The translations under genes and the position numbers were made by a program. A stretch of 64,000 nucleotides of DNA from assembly GCF_027587175.1 (NCBI RefSeq), contig NZ_JAPCID010000044.1, forward strand, positions 1 to 64,000. Reading direction: 5' to 3'. Of the stretch, positions 8,246 through 15,498 are shown in pieces; within the stretch, counting starts at the first letter, position 1; each line of letters begins with the position of its first letter. Below the pieces are notes generated by a model that saw only the letters and a list, made by a program, of their open reading frames with translations, ran no database searches and was not told where the DNA came from. The DNA comes from Solirubrobacter deserti (GTDB taxonomy: Bacteria; Actinomycetota; Thermoleophilia; Solirubrobacterales; Solirubrobacteraceae).

Positions 8246-8617
8246 ATGGATGCGAACGCGTTCTGGGAGCTCGTCGATCTCGGCCTGCACGACCCTGAGG
8301 GCGTCAAACGGCGGGTCGAGGCCCTGTCGGAGCAGGAGCTGGTCGACTTCTACTGGCTGCACCAGGATCACCTCGACCAGCTGCTGCCCGGCGACTTCGA
8401 CTACCCCGGCCACCACCAGGACGTCGCCCTGTGCGTGATTCGCAACGGCCGGCGCTATTTCGAGGAGATCGTGGTGGACCCGGAGCACCGGCTGCCGCTG
8501 GACTCGGGCGGCTTCAACGGGTTCTCGGTCGTGGGCGTCGTGCTGGACGTGTACGAGGCGCGCTACGGCGACGTCATCCGCGACCAGGACGAACCGCCTC
8601 CGCCCGGCGCTCGCTAA
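8246..8617 (+). CDS. DUF4240-like hypothetical protein
   Basis: A 123-residue acidic soluble protein. The N-terminal pattern (MDANAFWELVDLGL, then an SEQELVDFYWLHQDHLDQL helix) resembles small DUF4240-type proteins that begin with a conserved FWxLI segment; their function is unknown. The start is the first ATG after a purine-rich stretch (ggaaactccggcggg). It lies divergent from the aldehyde dehydrogenase operon (63 nt apart) and 12 nt before uppP, so it may be cotranscribed with uppP, although uppP also has its own -10-like hexamer. No catalytic motif is visible. Confidence 0.65.
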   Translation: MDANAFWELVDLGLHDPEGVKRRVEALSEQELVDFYWLHQDHLDQLLPGDFDYPGHHQDVALCVIRNGRRYFEEIVVDPEHRLPLDSGGFNGFSVVGVVLDVYEARYGDVIRDQDEPPPPGAR

Positions 8618-8620
8618 CCT
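8615..8620 (+). promoter_or_regulatory. -10 element before uppP
   Basis: TAACCT ends 9 nt before the GTG start of uppP; no ribosome binding site is visible. It overlaps the stop codon region of the preceding gene. Confidence 0.45.
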
Positions 8621-8629
8621 GCGGCCGCC

Positions 8630-9454
8630 GTGGACGCCTTTCAAGCCATCGTCCTCGGCATCGTCCAGGGGCTGACCGAGTTCCTGCCGATCTCGAGCAC
8701 CGGACACCTGCTGATCGTGCCGACGTTCCTGGGCTGGGGCGATCCGGGCGCGGCCTTCACCGCCGTCACCCAGCTCGGGACCATGGCGGCGGTCCTGCTC
8801 TACTTCCGCAAGGACCTGTGGAACATCGCCCGCTCGTGGTTCTTGAGCCTGTGGATCAAGCCCGAGCTGCGCGGGACGCTCGACGCCCGCATGGGCTGGT
8901 ACATCGGGCTGGGCACGATCCCGATCGGCATCTTCGGGCTCGTCTTCAGTGACCAGATCGAGGACGGCGCGCGCTCGCTGTACCTCGTGGGTACGACGTT
9001 GATCGTGCTCGGCCTGGTGCTCCTGCTGGCCGAGAAGGTGGCCAAGCACGACCGTGAAATCGAGGACATCAAGGCCAAGGACGCGGTGTTCATCGGCTTC
9101 GCGCAGGCTGCGGCGCTCGTCCCGGGCGTCTCGCGCTCGGGCGCGACGATCACCGCCGGCCTGTTCTCGGGCTTCAACCGCGCCGCCGCCGCGCGCTACA
9201 GCTTCCTGCTGTCGGTCCCGGCGGTCGTGCTCTCCGGGCTGTTCGAGATGCGCAAGATCGGCGACCCGGGCGGCGTCGGCGCGCTGGAGACGGCGCTGGC
9301 CACGATCGCCGCGTTCATCGTCGGCTATGCGTCGATCGCGTGGCTGCTGAAGTGGCTCGCGAGCCACTCCACGATGGTCTTCGTCGTCTATCGCGTGGCG
9401 CTCGGCGTGCTCGTGATCACGCTGACGGCGACCGGTGTGATCGAAGCGTCGTAG
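8630..9454 (+). CDS. uppP: undecaprenyl-diphosphatase
   Basis: A 274-residue integral membrane enzyme of the UppP/BacA family. It dephosphorylates undecaprenyl diphosphate to recycle the lipid carrier for peptidoglycan and other wall polymers, and excess gives bacitracin resistance. The N-terminal motif GLTEFLPISSTGHL carries the conserved Glu, Ser and His, and the second motif GVSRSGAT carries the active-site Arg and Ser (about residues 164-171). About eight hydrophobic segments are visible and the length matches the family (about 270). The GTG at 8630 gives MDAFQAIVLGIVQG, the normal family N terminus, and sits 9 nt after TAACCT. Confidence 0.95.
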   Translation: MDAFQAIVLGIVQGLTEFLPISSTGHLLIVPTFLGWGDPGAAFTAVTQLGTMAAVLLYFRKDLWNIARSWFLSLWIKPELRGTLDARMGWYIGLGTIPIGIFGLVFSDQIEDGARSLYLVGTTLIVLGLVLLLAEKVAKHDREIEDIKAKDAVFIGFAQAAALVPGVSRSGATITAGLFSGFNRAAAARYSFLLSVPAVVLSGLFEMRKIGDPGGVGALETALATIAAFIVGYASIAWLLKWLASHSTMVFVVYRVALGVLVITLTATGVIEAS

Positions 9455-9457
9455 TCT
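9452..9457 (+). promoter_or_regulatory. -10 element before the nicotinate phosphoribosyltransferase gene
   Basis: TAGTCT overlaps the end of uppP and ends 9 nt before the ATG at 9467. It supports that ATG over an in-frame TTG at 9461 as the start. Confidence 0.45.
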
Positions 9458-9466
9458 TTTTTGGTC

Positions 9467-10558
9467 ATGGCGACCCGAGAGCGCGTCCGTCTGCCCCCTT
9501 CGGTCTTCCGCCTGCCGGTGGAGAAGATCCGCGAGGGCTACTACTCCGACGCCTATTTCAACCTGACCAAGCAGCTGCTGGAAGCCGACAACCACCACCC
9601 ACGGGTGCTGATGCAGGTCTTCCAGCGCAAGGACTCGATCCTCGGCGGCGTCGACGAGGCGATCGCGGTCCTCAAGACCGGCGTCGGCCACTACGAGGGC
9701 GACGTCTGGGTGCCCACGTTCGACCAGCTCGAAGTCAAGGCCCTGCACGAGGGCGACGAGATCGAGCCGTGGGAGACCGTGATGACGATCGAGGGCGACT
9801 ACGCCGAGTTCGCGCACCTCGAGACCGTCTACCTGGGCGTGATGGCCCGCCGCACGCTGATCATGCGCAACGTGCGCGAGGTGGTCAGCGCTGCAAACGG
9901 CAAGCCGATCCTGTACTTCCCCGCCCGCCACGACCACTGGCTCGTGCAGACGGGTGACGGCTGGTCGGCGCACATCGGCGGCTCGATCGGCGTCTCCACC
10001 GACGCGCAGGCGTCCTGGTGGGGCGGCCGCGGGATCGGGACGGTGCCGCACGCGCTGATCGCCGCCTACAACGGCGACACCGCGCTCGCGGCGCGCAAGT
10101 TCGCCGACCGCTTCGGCCGCGACATGAACGTCACCGTCCTCGTCGACTTCAAGAACGACAGCGTCACGACCGCGCTGGAAGTCGCCGACGCGCTGGGCGA
10201 GGACCTGTGGGGCGTGCGGTTGGACACTTCAAACACGCTCGCGGACGAGTCGCTGCGCCGGCTCCACGGCGACACGGCGCCGAAGGGCGTCGCGGCCGAG
10301 CTCGTGGAGCTGACGCGCTCAGAACTCGACAAGCACGGGTTCAAGGACGTCCGCATCGTCGTGTCCGGCGGCTTCAACGCGGAGCGCATCCGCGCCTTCG
10401 AGGCGGCGAGCATCCCGGTCGACTCCTACGGCGTGGGCTCCTCGCTGATCCGCGGCTCCAACGACTTCACGGCGGACGTCGTGCTCAACGAGGGCAAGCC
10501 GGCGGCGAAGGTCGGGCGCGAGTACAGGCCGAACGAGCGGCTCGAGCTCGTCAAGTAA
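9467..10558 (+). CDS. pncB: nicotinate phosphoribosyltransferase
   Basis: A 363-residue type II phosphoribosyltransferase of the nicotinate/quinolinate family, of the shorter form also common in archaea. It makes nicotinate mononucleotide from nicotinate and PRPP for NAD salvage. Supporting segments are KIREGYYSDAYFNLTK at the N terminus, HYEGDVWVPTFDQLEVKALH, ETVYLGVMARRT, the barrel segment VRLDTSNTLADES, and VSGGFNAERIRAF with a phosphate-binding glycine pair. A nicotinamidase gene is encoded 1.5 kb away on the other strand, completing the nicotinamide-to-NaMN route. A strong hairpin follows the stop. The substrate is inferred from family resemblance. Confidence 0.87.
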   Translation: MATRERVRLPPSVFRLPVEKIREGYYSDAYFNLTKQLLEADNHHPRVLMQVFQRKDSILGGVDEAIAVLKTGVGHYEGDVWVPTFDQLEVKALHEGDEIEPWETVMTIEGDYAEFAHLETVYLGVMARRTLIMRNVREVVSAANGKPILYFPARHDHWLVQTGDGWSAHIGGSIGVSTDAQASWWGGRGIGTVPHALIAAYNGDTALAARKFADRFGRDMNVTVLVDFKNDSVTTALEVADALGEDLWGVRLDTSNTLADESLRRLHGDTAPKGVAAELVELTRSELDKHGFKDVRIVVSGGFNAERIRAFEAASIPVDSYGVGSSLIRGSNDFTADVVLNEGKPAAKVGREYRPNERLELVK

Positions 10559-10572
10559 GACGACTTCGGAAT

Positions 10573-10609
10573 AGGTGCCTGCCGGTGGCGTCTCCACCGG
10601 CAGGCACCT
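10573..10609. terminator. intrinsic terminator, probably bidirectional
   Basis: A perfect 16-bp inverted repeat (aggtgcctgccggtgg at 10573-10588 and its complement at 10594-10609) with a 5-nt loop lies 15 nt after the pncB stop. It faces the convergent pcm gene. There is no long T-run, as is common in high-GC actinobacteria. Confidence 0.75.
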
Positions 10610-10814
10610 CATGCCACGACCACGCTCGTCGGCCACGGGCAGCTGGCGAACGGCCTGCTGCAAGGTCCGCCAGCAGGCGGGGCGTCATCGGCGGGCGCGG
10701 CATCGACATCACGGTGGACCAGGGCAAGCCGCCGATCGCGGTCAACGCGGACGCCGGCGGGACGGCCCTCGACGCGGACGACCACCTGCTGGGCGTGAGG
10801 CCGTTCAAGGGCAG
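10610..10814 (+). other. gene-poor gap with a possible degraded coding remnant
   Basis: About 205 nt between the terminator and the pcm stop. On the plus strand the last 45 codons before a TAG at 10816-10818 read like ordinary protein (GGRGIDITVDQGKPPIAVNA, then DDHLLGVRPFKG). No start codon is positioned for them, and the preceding stretch reads sensibly only in another frame. This could be the tail of a decayed gene. I do not recognise the family. Confidence 0.25.
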
Positions 10815-11423
10815 CTAGGAGACCAGCGGGACGAACCGCACGCGCTCGAGCGACCGGCGCTCGAACCCGTCGGCCGTCCGCCGGATGAGCACGAGCCGCT
10901 GCTCGTCCTCCTGAACCGGCACGACCAGCCGCCCGCCCTCGACGAGCTGCGCCTCGAGGGCCAGCGGGACGGTCGAAGCCGCCGCGGCGACGTTGATGGC
11001 GTCGAACGGCGCCTCGGCCGGCAGGCCCTGTGAGCCGTCGCCCACCAGCAGCGTGACGTTGTCGATCCCGGCGGCCGCGAGGTTCTGCGCCGCCCGCTCC
11101 GACAGTGCCGGATGGCGCTCCACGCTCCACACGTGCGCACCGAGCCGGGCGAGGATCGCCGCGTGATAGCCCGAGCCCGTCCCGACGTCGAGGATCCGCT
11201 CGCCGCCGCGCAGCGCGAGCAGCTCACACATGCGCGCGACGATCAGCGGTTGGGAGATCGTCTGGTCGGAACCGATCGGCAGCGGGACGTTGTCCCACGC
11301 GTCGGAGGCCAGGCGCGCCGGGACGAACCGGTCGCGCGGGACGTCGTGGACCGCCTGCAGCACGCGCTCGTCGGAGACGTGCGGACGCAGTTGCGTGAGC
11401 AGCCGGTCCCGGCCGCGCCTCAC
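10815..11423 (-). CDS. pcm: protein-L-isoaspartate O-methyltransferase
   Basis: A 202-residue SAM-dependent methyltransferase that initiates repair of isoaspartyl residues in damaged proteins. Family signatures: DNVPLPIGSDQTISQPLIVARM, the SAM-binding motif ILDVGTGSGYHAAILA, VERHPALSERAAQNL, and FDAINVAAAA in place of the more common DAIhVGAAA. Length fits the family (about 200-220). The GTG at 11423 is preceded by a G-rich run. It is the last gene of the minus-strand series starting at 14613, separated from pncA by an 82-nt gap that holds a short repeat. Confidence 0.93.
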   Translation of the reverse strand: MRRGRDRLLTQLRPHVSDERVLQAVHDVPRDRFVPARLASDAWDNVPLPIGSDQTISQPLIVARMCELLALRGGERILDVGTGSGYHAAILARLGAHVWSVERHPALSERAAQNLAAAGIDNVTLLVGDGSQGLPAEAPFDAINVAAAASTVPLALEAQLVEGGRLVVPVQEDEQRLVLIRRTADGFERRSLERVRFVPLVS

Positions 11424-11440
11424 ACTGCGACCCCCCTCAC

Positions 11441-11503
11441 GCGCGAGTACGAGCCTCTTGGGCGAGTGCTCGCAGCGACGCGAGCCGCCAGGCGAGCTTC
11501 GCC
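11441..11503. repeat. short dispersed repeat, copy 1
   Basis: This segment, between pcm and pncA, matches 56151-56212 at 33 of the first 40 bases (shared core ggcgag, two variable bases, ctcgcagcga). Both copies are built from imperfect inverted repeats of gcgag/ctcgc and end in cgcc. It is intergenic in both places. Confidence 0.5.
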
Positions 11504-11505
11504 GT

Positions 11506-12045
11506 TCACGCCATCACGCCGCCCGCCGCTCGGACCTCGGCCAGGGCGCGCTCGGAGTCGCCCGGCTCCACGTCCACGCCGCGCACCGCGGTGGAGTCCA
11601 CGGTCACCTGGAAGCCGGAGCGCAGCGCGTCGAGCGCGGTGTTCTTGACGCAGTAGTCCGTCGCCAGCCCGACGACCGTCACCTGCGTGATGCCGTGCTC
11701 GCGCAGGATCTCCTCGAGGTCGGTGCCCTCGAAGCCGCTGTAGCCGTCGGTGTCGACCGCCTGACCTTTGTCCACGACGACGTCGATGTTCGTCTGCACG
11801 AGCGCCGGGTGCAGCTGCGCGCCCTGCGTGCCGGCCACGCAGTGCACGGGCCACGGGCCGCCCTGGTCGCTGAACGAGTTGTGGTCGGCGGGATGCCAGT
11901 CGCGCGTGGCCACCACCAGGTCGTAGTCGCCGGACGTGGCCAGGGCGTTGATGCGGTCGGCGATCCGGTCGCCGTCCGGCACCGCCAGGGCGCCGCCGGG
12001 CGTGAAGTCGTTCTGGAAGTCGACGATTACGAGGGCTCTTGCCAT
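11506..12045 (-). CDS. pncA: nicotinamidase / isochorismatase-family amidohydrolase
   Basis: A 179-residue cysteine hydrolase. Catalytic Asp is in VDFQNDF (about residue 9), the metal-binding D-x-H region is RDWHPADHNSF (about 51), the Lys is in VVDKGQ, and the nucleophile Cys is in VGLATDYCVKNTALDA (about residue 136). It converts nicotinamide to nicotinate for NAD salvage and pairs with the nicotinate phosphoribosyltransferase at 9467. The ATG at 12045 gives the canonical MARALVIVDFQNDF start. It lies 19 nt inside the upstream dehydrogenase gene, so the genes overlap; the longer open frame upstream is read-through of that neighbour. Confidence 0.93.
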   Translation of the reverse strand: MARALVIVDFQNDFTPGGALAVPDGDRIADRINALATSGDYDLVVATRDWHPADHNSFSDQGGPWPVHCVAGTQGAQLHPALVQTNIDVVVDKGQAVDTDGYSGFEGTDLEEILREHGITQVTVVGLATDYCVKNTALDALRSGFQVTVDSTAVRGVDVEPGDSERALAEVRAAGGVMA

Positions 12046-12833
12046 AGGGCCCTGATTGTGGCGCTCAGGTCTTCGTCGCCGTAACCGGCCTCGACGACCT
12101 TGAGCATCTGCTGCCGGATCAGGCGAGGCAGCGGGAGGTCGGGCGCGGCGTCGGAGATCAGCCCGGCGTCCTTGGCGGCCAGTACGAGCGGGAACGACGG
12201 CGGGAACTCGCGCGCGATCATCGGCTCGCCCTTGAGCCGCGCGTACGGCGTGTCCATCAGCCCGCCCTCGATCATGGACAGGAAGGCGCGTGGGTCGACG
12301 TCGAGCTGCTCGGCCAGCGCGATCGTCTCCGCCAGCGCCTCGACCAGCCCCAGCACCCACGCGTTGCCGACGAGCTTCATCCGCTGGCCCGCGCCGATCT
12401 CGTCGCCGAGGTCGATGACCTTCGCCGACACGGGCGCGAAGACCTCGCCCAGGCGCTCGCGGCCGGGCCCGCTCGCCAGCACGGTGAGCTTGCCGTCCTC
12501 GGCCGGCTTGCGCGTGCCCATCACGGGACCGTCGACGTGCGGCGCGAACTTCGCCGGCCACTCGACCCCGATGGTCGACGCCTGCCACCACACGACGCCG
12601 TCGGGCAGCGTCACGTCGTCCATCACGGCCGCGACGGTCGGCCCGTCGGCGAGCATCGTGATCACGACCTCTGCGCCTTCGACCGCCTCGCGCGGCGTGC
12701 CCGCCACGCTCGCGCCCAGGCCCTCGGCCTTGGCCGCGGTCCGGTTCCAGGCACGGACCTCATGCCCCGCGGAGGCGAGGTTGCGCGCCATCGGCGCGCC
12801 CATGATGCCCGTGCCCAGGACCGCGATTCTCAT
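12027..12833 (-). CDS. beta-hydroxyacid dehydrogenase (3-hydroxyisobutyrate dehydrogenase family)
   Basis: A 268-residue NAD(P)-dependent enzyme. The N-terminal dinucleotide motif is VLGTGIMGAPMARNL; the glycine-rich substrate loop, usually DAPVSGG in the family, reads DGPVMGTRKPAEDG here, a clear deviation; the catalytic Lys lies in MKLVGNAW (about residue 163). Length is a little short for the family (usually 290-300). Neighbours are a baeRF-type gene 4 nt upstream and pncA overlapping downstream, so it is mid-operon with functionally unrelated genes. The substrate (3-hydroxyisobutyrate, tartronate semialdehyde or other) cannot be assigned, and the altered loop argues against assuming a textbook activity. 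Confidence 0.85.
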   Translation of the reverse strand: MRIAVLGTGIMGAPMARNLASAGHEVRAWNRTAAKAEGLGASVAGTPREAVEGAEVVITMLADGPTVAAVMDDVTLPDGVVWWQASTIGVEWPAKFAPHVDGPVMGTRKPAEDGKLTVLASGPGRERLGEVFAPVSAKVIDLGDEIGAGQRMKLVGNAWVLGLVEALAETIALAEQLDVDPRAFLSMIEGGLMDTPYARLKGEPMIAREFPPSFPLVLAAKDAGLISDAAPDLPLPRLIRQQMLKVVEAGYGDEDLSATIRALWQEPS

Positions 12834-12837
12834 GAGC

Positions 12838-13962
12838 TCAGAAGCGAAGCACCGCGCCGATGCCGCCGAGCTCGTCCAGATCCGTGTGGTGGCGCACGAC
12901 CATCGCGCTGGCGGACTGCTCGATCGCCTTCTCGATCGCCGGCTCGACGATGTTGTCCACCGGCTCGCCCTCGTCGCGGCCCTCCGGCAGCAGCAGCCCG
13001 GCCTGGAAGTCCACCCGGCCCGGGATCTGGAAGTTCTCCGCGATCAGCAGCGTCTCCACGCGCGCCTGGTTGAGCGCGTCCAGCACCTCGGCGATGCCGG
13101 CCGCGCCGCGCCCGCCCGTGCCGACGCCCTGCTGTAGCCGGTCCAGCGCCTCGCGCTCGAGGCGCATCTGGTGCGCGGTGATCTCGGTCGCCGCGGCTGC
13201 GCACACGTCGTCGAGCGACGCGTTCTCGATGTCCACGGAGATCTTGCCCGCGATCCGCTCGGCCAGGTACGGGTGCAGCTTGCCCTTGAACTCGGTGATC
13301 AGCTCCTCGGGCGCGCCGATCAGAATCCGGTCGGCCCCGCGCTTCTTGTAGAGGTCGAACGCGAGGTCGGCGGCGTTCTGGAGGTGGTCGGAGACCTCCT
13401 TGTCGACGGAGCGCTGGTAGCGCATCTGCGACCAGCCGCCCTGATCGTGCTGGGAGTGCACGTCGTCGACGAAGCGATCGGTCTCCTCGAGGCCCTCGTT
13501 GGGCCCGAAGAACAGCCGCGCGGCGCGGCGGTTGCTGAGCAGCACCATCCACATCTCGTCCGTGCCCTGGAGCACGAGCGGCTCGACGTACGGCGTGTCG
13601 TTGACCACGACCTTGTTGTCCACGGGCCGCCGCAGCCGGATGACCTCCAGCAGATCGGCCGGGCCGCAGGCGTAGACTGCGACGGCGCGCGTGCCGTTCT
13701 GCGCGATGTCACCGCCCTCGAGGACGCCGCGCACGCGTTCGATGTCGTCGCGCAGCGCGAGCAGCTCATCGTGCGTCAGCCCCTCGGTCTCGTCGACCTT
13801 GTGCGACGCGTCCGTCAGGACCGAGGTGATGGCGGATGATCGCGCGTTCGCGGTGGCGAACTGCGTCGGGTCCAGATTCAGGAACACGGACAGCACGCGC
13901 CCCTGCTCAGGGTGCACGGCGGAGAGTGCCCGAAGGCGGGCCTGCGTGATCGGTTCGGCCAT
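12838..13962 (-). CDS. eRF1-like protein of the bacterial baeRF group (family 10 type)
   Basis: A 374-residue soluble protein with the layout of archaeo-eukaryotic release-factor-like proteins of bacteria (baeRF). There is an N-terminal domain (VLSVFLNLDPTQFAT), a middle segment with NRRAARLFFGPNEGLEETD and the charged linker FVDDVHSQHDQGGWSQMRYQ, a KEVSDHLQNAADLAFDLYKK helix, and DRILIGAPEELITEFKGKL. The segment rich in Gln and basic residues around QHDQGGWSQMRYQRS occupies the position where eRF1/Vms1-type proteins carry the GGQ or Gln loop that acts on peptidyl-tRNA. A role in ribosome rescue is a family-level inference. It starts 9 nt after the nucleotidyltransferase gene. Confidence 0.7.
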   Translation of the reverse strand: MAEPITQARLRALSAVHPEQGRVLSVFLNLDPTQFATANARSSAITSVLTDASHKVDETEGLTHDELLALRDDIERVRGVLEGGDIAQNGTRAVAVYACGPADLLEVIRLRRPVDNKVVVNDTPYVEPLVLQGTDEMWMVLLSNRRAARLFFGPNEGLEETDRFVDDVHSQHDQGGWSQMRYQRSVDKEVSDHLQNAADLAFDLYKKRGADRILIGAPEELITEFKGKLHPYLAERIAGKISVDIENASLDDVCAAAATEITAHQMRLEREALDRLQQGVGTGGRGAAGIAEVLDALNQARVETLLIAENFQIPGRVDFQAGLLLPEGRDEGEPVDNIVEPAIEKAIEQSASAMVVRHHTDLDELGGIGAVLRF

Positions 13963-13971
13963 TGCGGTCGC

Positions 13972-14613
13972 CTACCCCACGTTCGCGGCGGCCGAACCGG
14001 GTTGCGTCAACACGCGCACCCGGGTGTCACGGCCCCCGGTTGACGGACTCGCCTCGGGCAGGATCCCGAGGCCTTCCAGCATCACGAAGAACGCGCGCGC
14101 CCAGACCGACTCGGTCGTGCGGGCGCGGACGTCCTTCCAGTCGATGCGCTCGCGCAGCGCGCGGGAGATGGCCAGCAGGGACTCGTAGCGCAGCGAGTGC
14201 TCATCCAGAGCCATGAGCTTCGTCACGAGCACGTCCTCGAGCGCCATCACGCGCATCTCCATGCCGAGTACGGACATTACCTCGCCGCGCTCGATCAGGG
14301 CGTCGTCGACCGGCGTGCCCTTGGGGTGGTGGATCAGGTCGACGAGCGTCTCGCCGTCCCAGACCTTCACGAGCCATTCCTCCGGCGGGTCCTCGAAGCG
14401 CATGCCGGCGGCCCCGAGCGCCTCGACCGCACGGTCGATGTCTTCGGGCTTGAGCATCAGATCGAGGTCGTGACGGGTCTCCGGGCCGCCGCGCGCCCAG
14501 CTGGCGAGGCTCCCTCCGAGCAGGAACGGGACGTCCGCTTCACGCAGGGCTGCGGCGGACTTCTTCAGCGACGCCTCGAGATCCGAGAACGGGCTCTCCT
14601 CATCCGTGGACAT
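13972..14613 (-). CDS. nucleotidyltransferase-fold protein
   Basis: A 213-residue protein with a minimal nucleotidyltransferase core: FLLGGSLASWARGG (GGS helix-turn), then RHDLDLMLKPEDI (the D-x-D metal pair, about residues 51-53), and VDLIHHPKG supplying a possible third acidic residue. Similar proteins transfer nucleotides to small molecules or proteins, or act as MNT-type antitoxins. No HEPN partner is adjacent, so a toxin-antitoxin role is not supported. It opens the minus-strand gene series 14613 to 10815 and is divergent from a metallophosphoesterase 45 nt away. The substrate is unknown. Confidence 0.7.
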   Translation of the reverse strand: MSTDEESPFSDLEASLKKSAAALREADVPFLLGGSLASWARGGPETRHDLDLMLKPEDIDRAVEALGAAGMRFEDPPEEWLVKVWDGETLVDLIHHPKGTPVDDALIERGEVMSVLGMEMRVMALEDVLVTKLMALDEHSLRYESLLAISRALRERIDWKDVRARTTESVWARAFFVMLEGLGILPEASPSTGGRDTRVRVLTQPGSAAANVG

Positions 14614-14619
14614 GTGAAC

Positions 14620-14650
14620 GGGCTACCCGGTGCCCACGATCGGGTAGCCG
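14620..14650. promoter_or_regulatory. mirrored divergent promoter or operator
   Basis: A perfect 9-bp inverted repeat (ggctacccg at 14621-14629, cgggtagcc at 14641-14649) fills most of the 45-nt gap between two divergent start codons. Each arm contains a TAGCC hexamer facing outward: TAGCCC 6 nt before the nucleotidyltransferase ATG and TAGCCG 8 nt before the phosphoesterase ATG. It may therefore be a pair of leaderless -10 elements, an operator, or both. Confidence 0.45.
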
Positions 14651-14658
14651 TTTCGGAT

Positions 14659-15465
14659 ATGAGTTCGATCGCCATCGACGGCCGCCCCGCCGAGCGGCGG
14701 GAGGAATGCCGGATCCGGATCGCCGCCGCGGGGGACATCCACTACGGGGAACGCGCCGACGACCGGGAGCGCGCGCGGGCGACGTTCGCCGCGCTCGAGG
14801 ACCGCGTGGACGTGATCCTGCTGGCCGGTGACCTCACGACGCACGGTGAGCCCGAGCAGGCGCAGATCGTCGCCGACGCCGTGCGCGACGTCGGCGTGCC
14901 GGTCCTGACCGTGCTCGGCAACCACGACTGGCACGTCAACCGGGCGGACGACTTCAAGGCCGTCCTGCAGGAGGCGGGCGTGGTCGTCCTCGACAAGACC
15001 CATTCGCACGAGGTGCTCGACATCTGCGACACGCAGGTCGGGATCGCGGGCGTGAAGGGGTTCATGGGCGGCTTCCCCGGCTCGCACCTGCCCGACTTCG
15101 GCGAGCCGTCGCTGCGGGGCGTGTACCGCGAGAGCATCGAGGAGGCCGAGGCGCTCGACGAAGGGCTGCGGGCGATCCAGATGTGCGCGTTCCGGATCGT
15201 GCTCATGCACTACGCGCCGACCACCGAGACGCTCGTCGGCGAGCGGGAGACGATCTGGACCTTCCTCGGCACCGACCGGCTCGCGCCGCCGCTGCTCGAG
15301 CACAACCCGGACATGGTCCTGCACGGGCACGCCCACGCAGGCACGTTCGAGGGCCGCATCGGCGAGGTGCCGGTCTACAACGTCAGCGTGCCGGTGCTCG
15401 GCGAGGACTTCTGGGTCTTCGAGCTCACGGGTGAGCGTCGGCGCGTGCCCTCAGAAGTTCACTGA
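14659..15465 (+). CDS. calcineurin-like metallophosphoesterase
   Basis: A 268-residue cytoplasmic protein with the complete metallophosphoesterase motif set: AAGDIHYGE (D-x-H), LLAGDLTTHGE (GD), VLGNHDWH (GNHD), MHYAP and HGHAHAG (GHxH). These residues bind two metal ions and hydrolyse phosphomono- or diesters; the substrate is unknown. The ATG at 14659 was chosen because it sits just beyond the divergent promoter and gives a sensible N terminus; the upstream part of the open frame runs antisense to the nucleotidyltransferase gene. Confidence 0.9.
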   Translation: MSSIAIDGRPAERREECRIRIAAAGDIHYGERADDRERARATFAALEDRVDVILLAGDLTTHGEPEQAQIVADAVRDVGVPVLTVLGNHDWHVNRADDFKAVLQEAGVVVLDKTHSHEVLDICDTQVGIAGVKGFMGGFPGSHLPDFGEPSLRGVYRESIEEAEALDEGLRAIQMCAFRIVLMHYAPTTETLVGERETIWTFLGTDRLAPPLLEHNPDMVLHGHAHAGTFEGRIGEVPVYNVSVPVLGEDFWVFELTGERRRVPSEVH

Positions 15466-15498
15466 TCACGGCCCTTGCCGGATTCCATGTGCGGACAG

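Noticed and set aside
8183-10051. N-terminal extension of the aldehyde dehydrogenase frame through uppP and pncB
   Set aside because: The extension is antisense to two well-supported genes, and the ATG at 8182 gives the normal family length.
13972-14613. MNT-type antitoxin of a HEPN/MNT system
   Set aside because: No HEPN-like partner gene is adjacent; the neighbours are a baeRF gene and a phosphoesterase.
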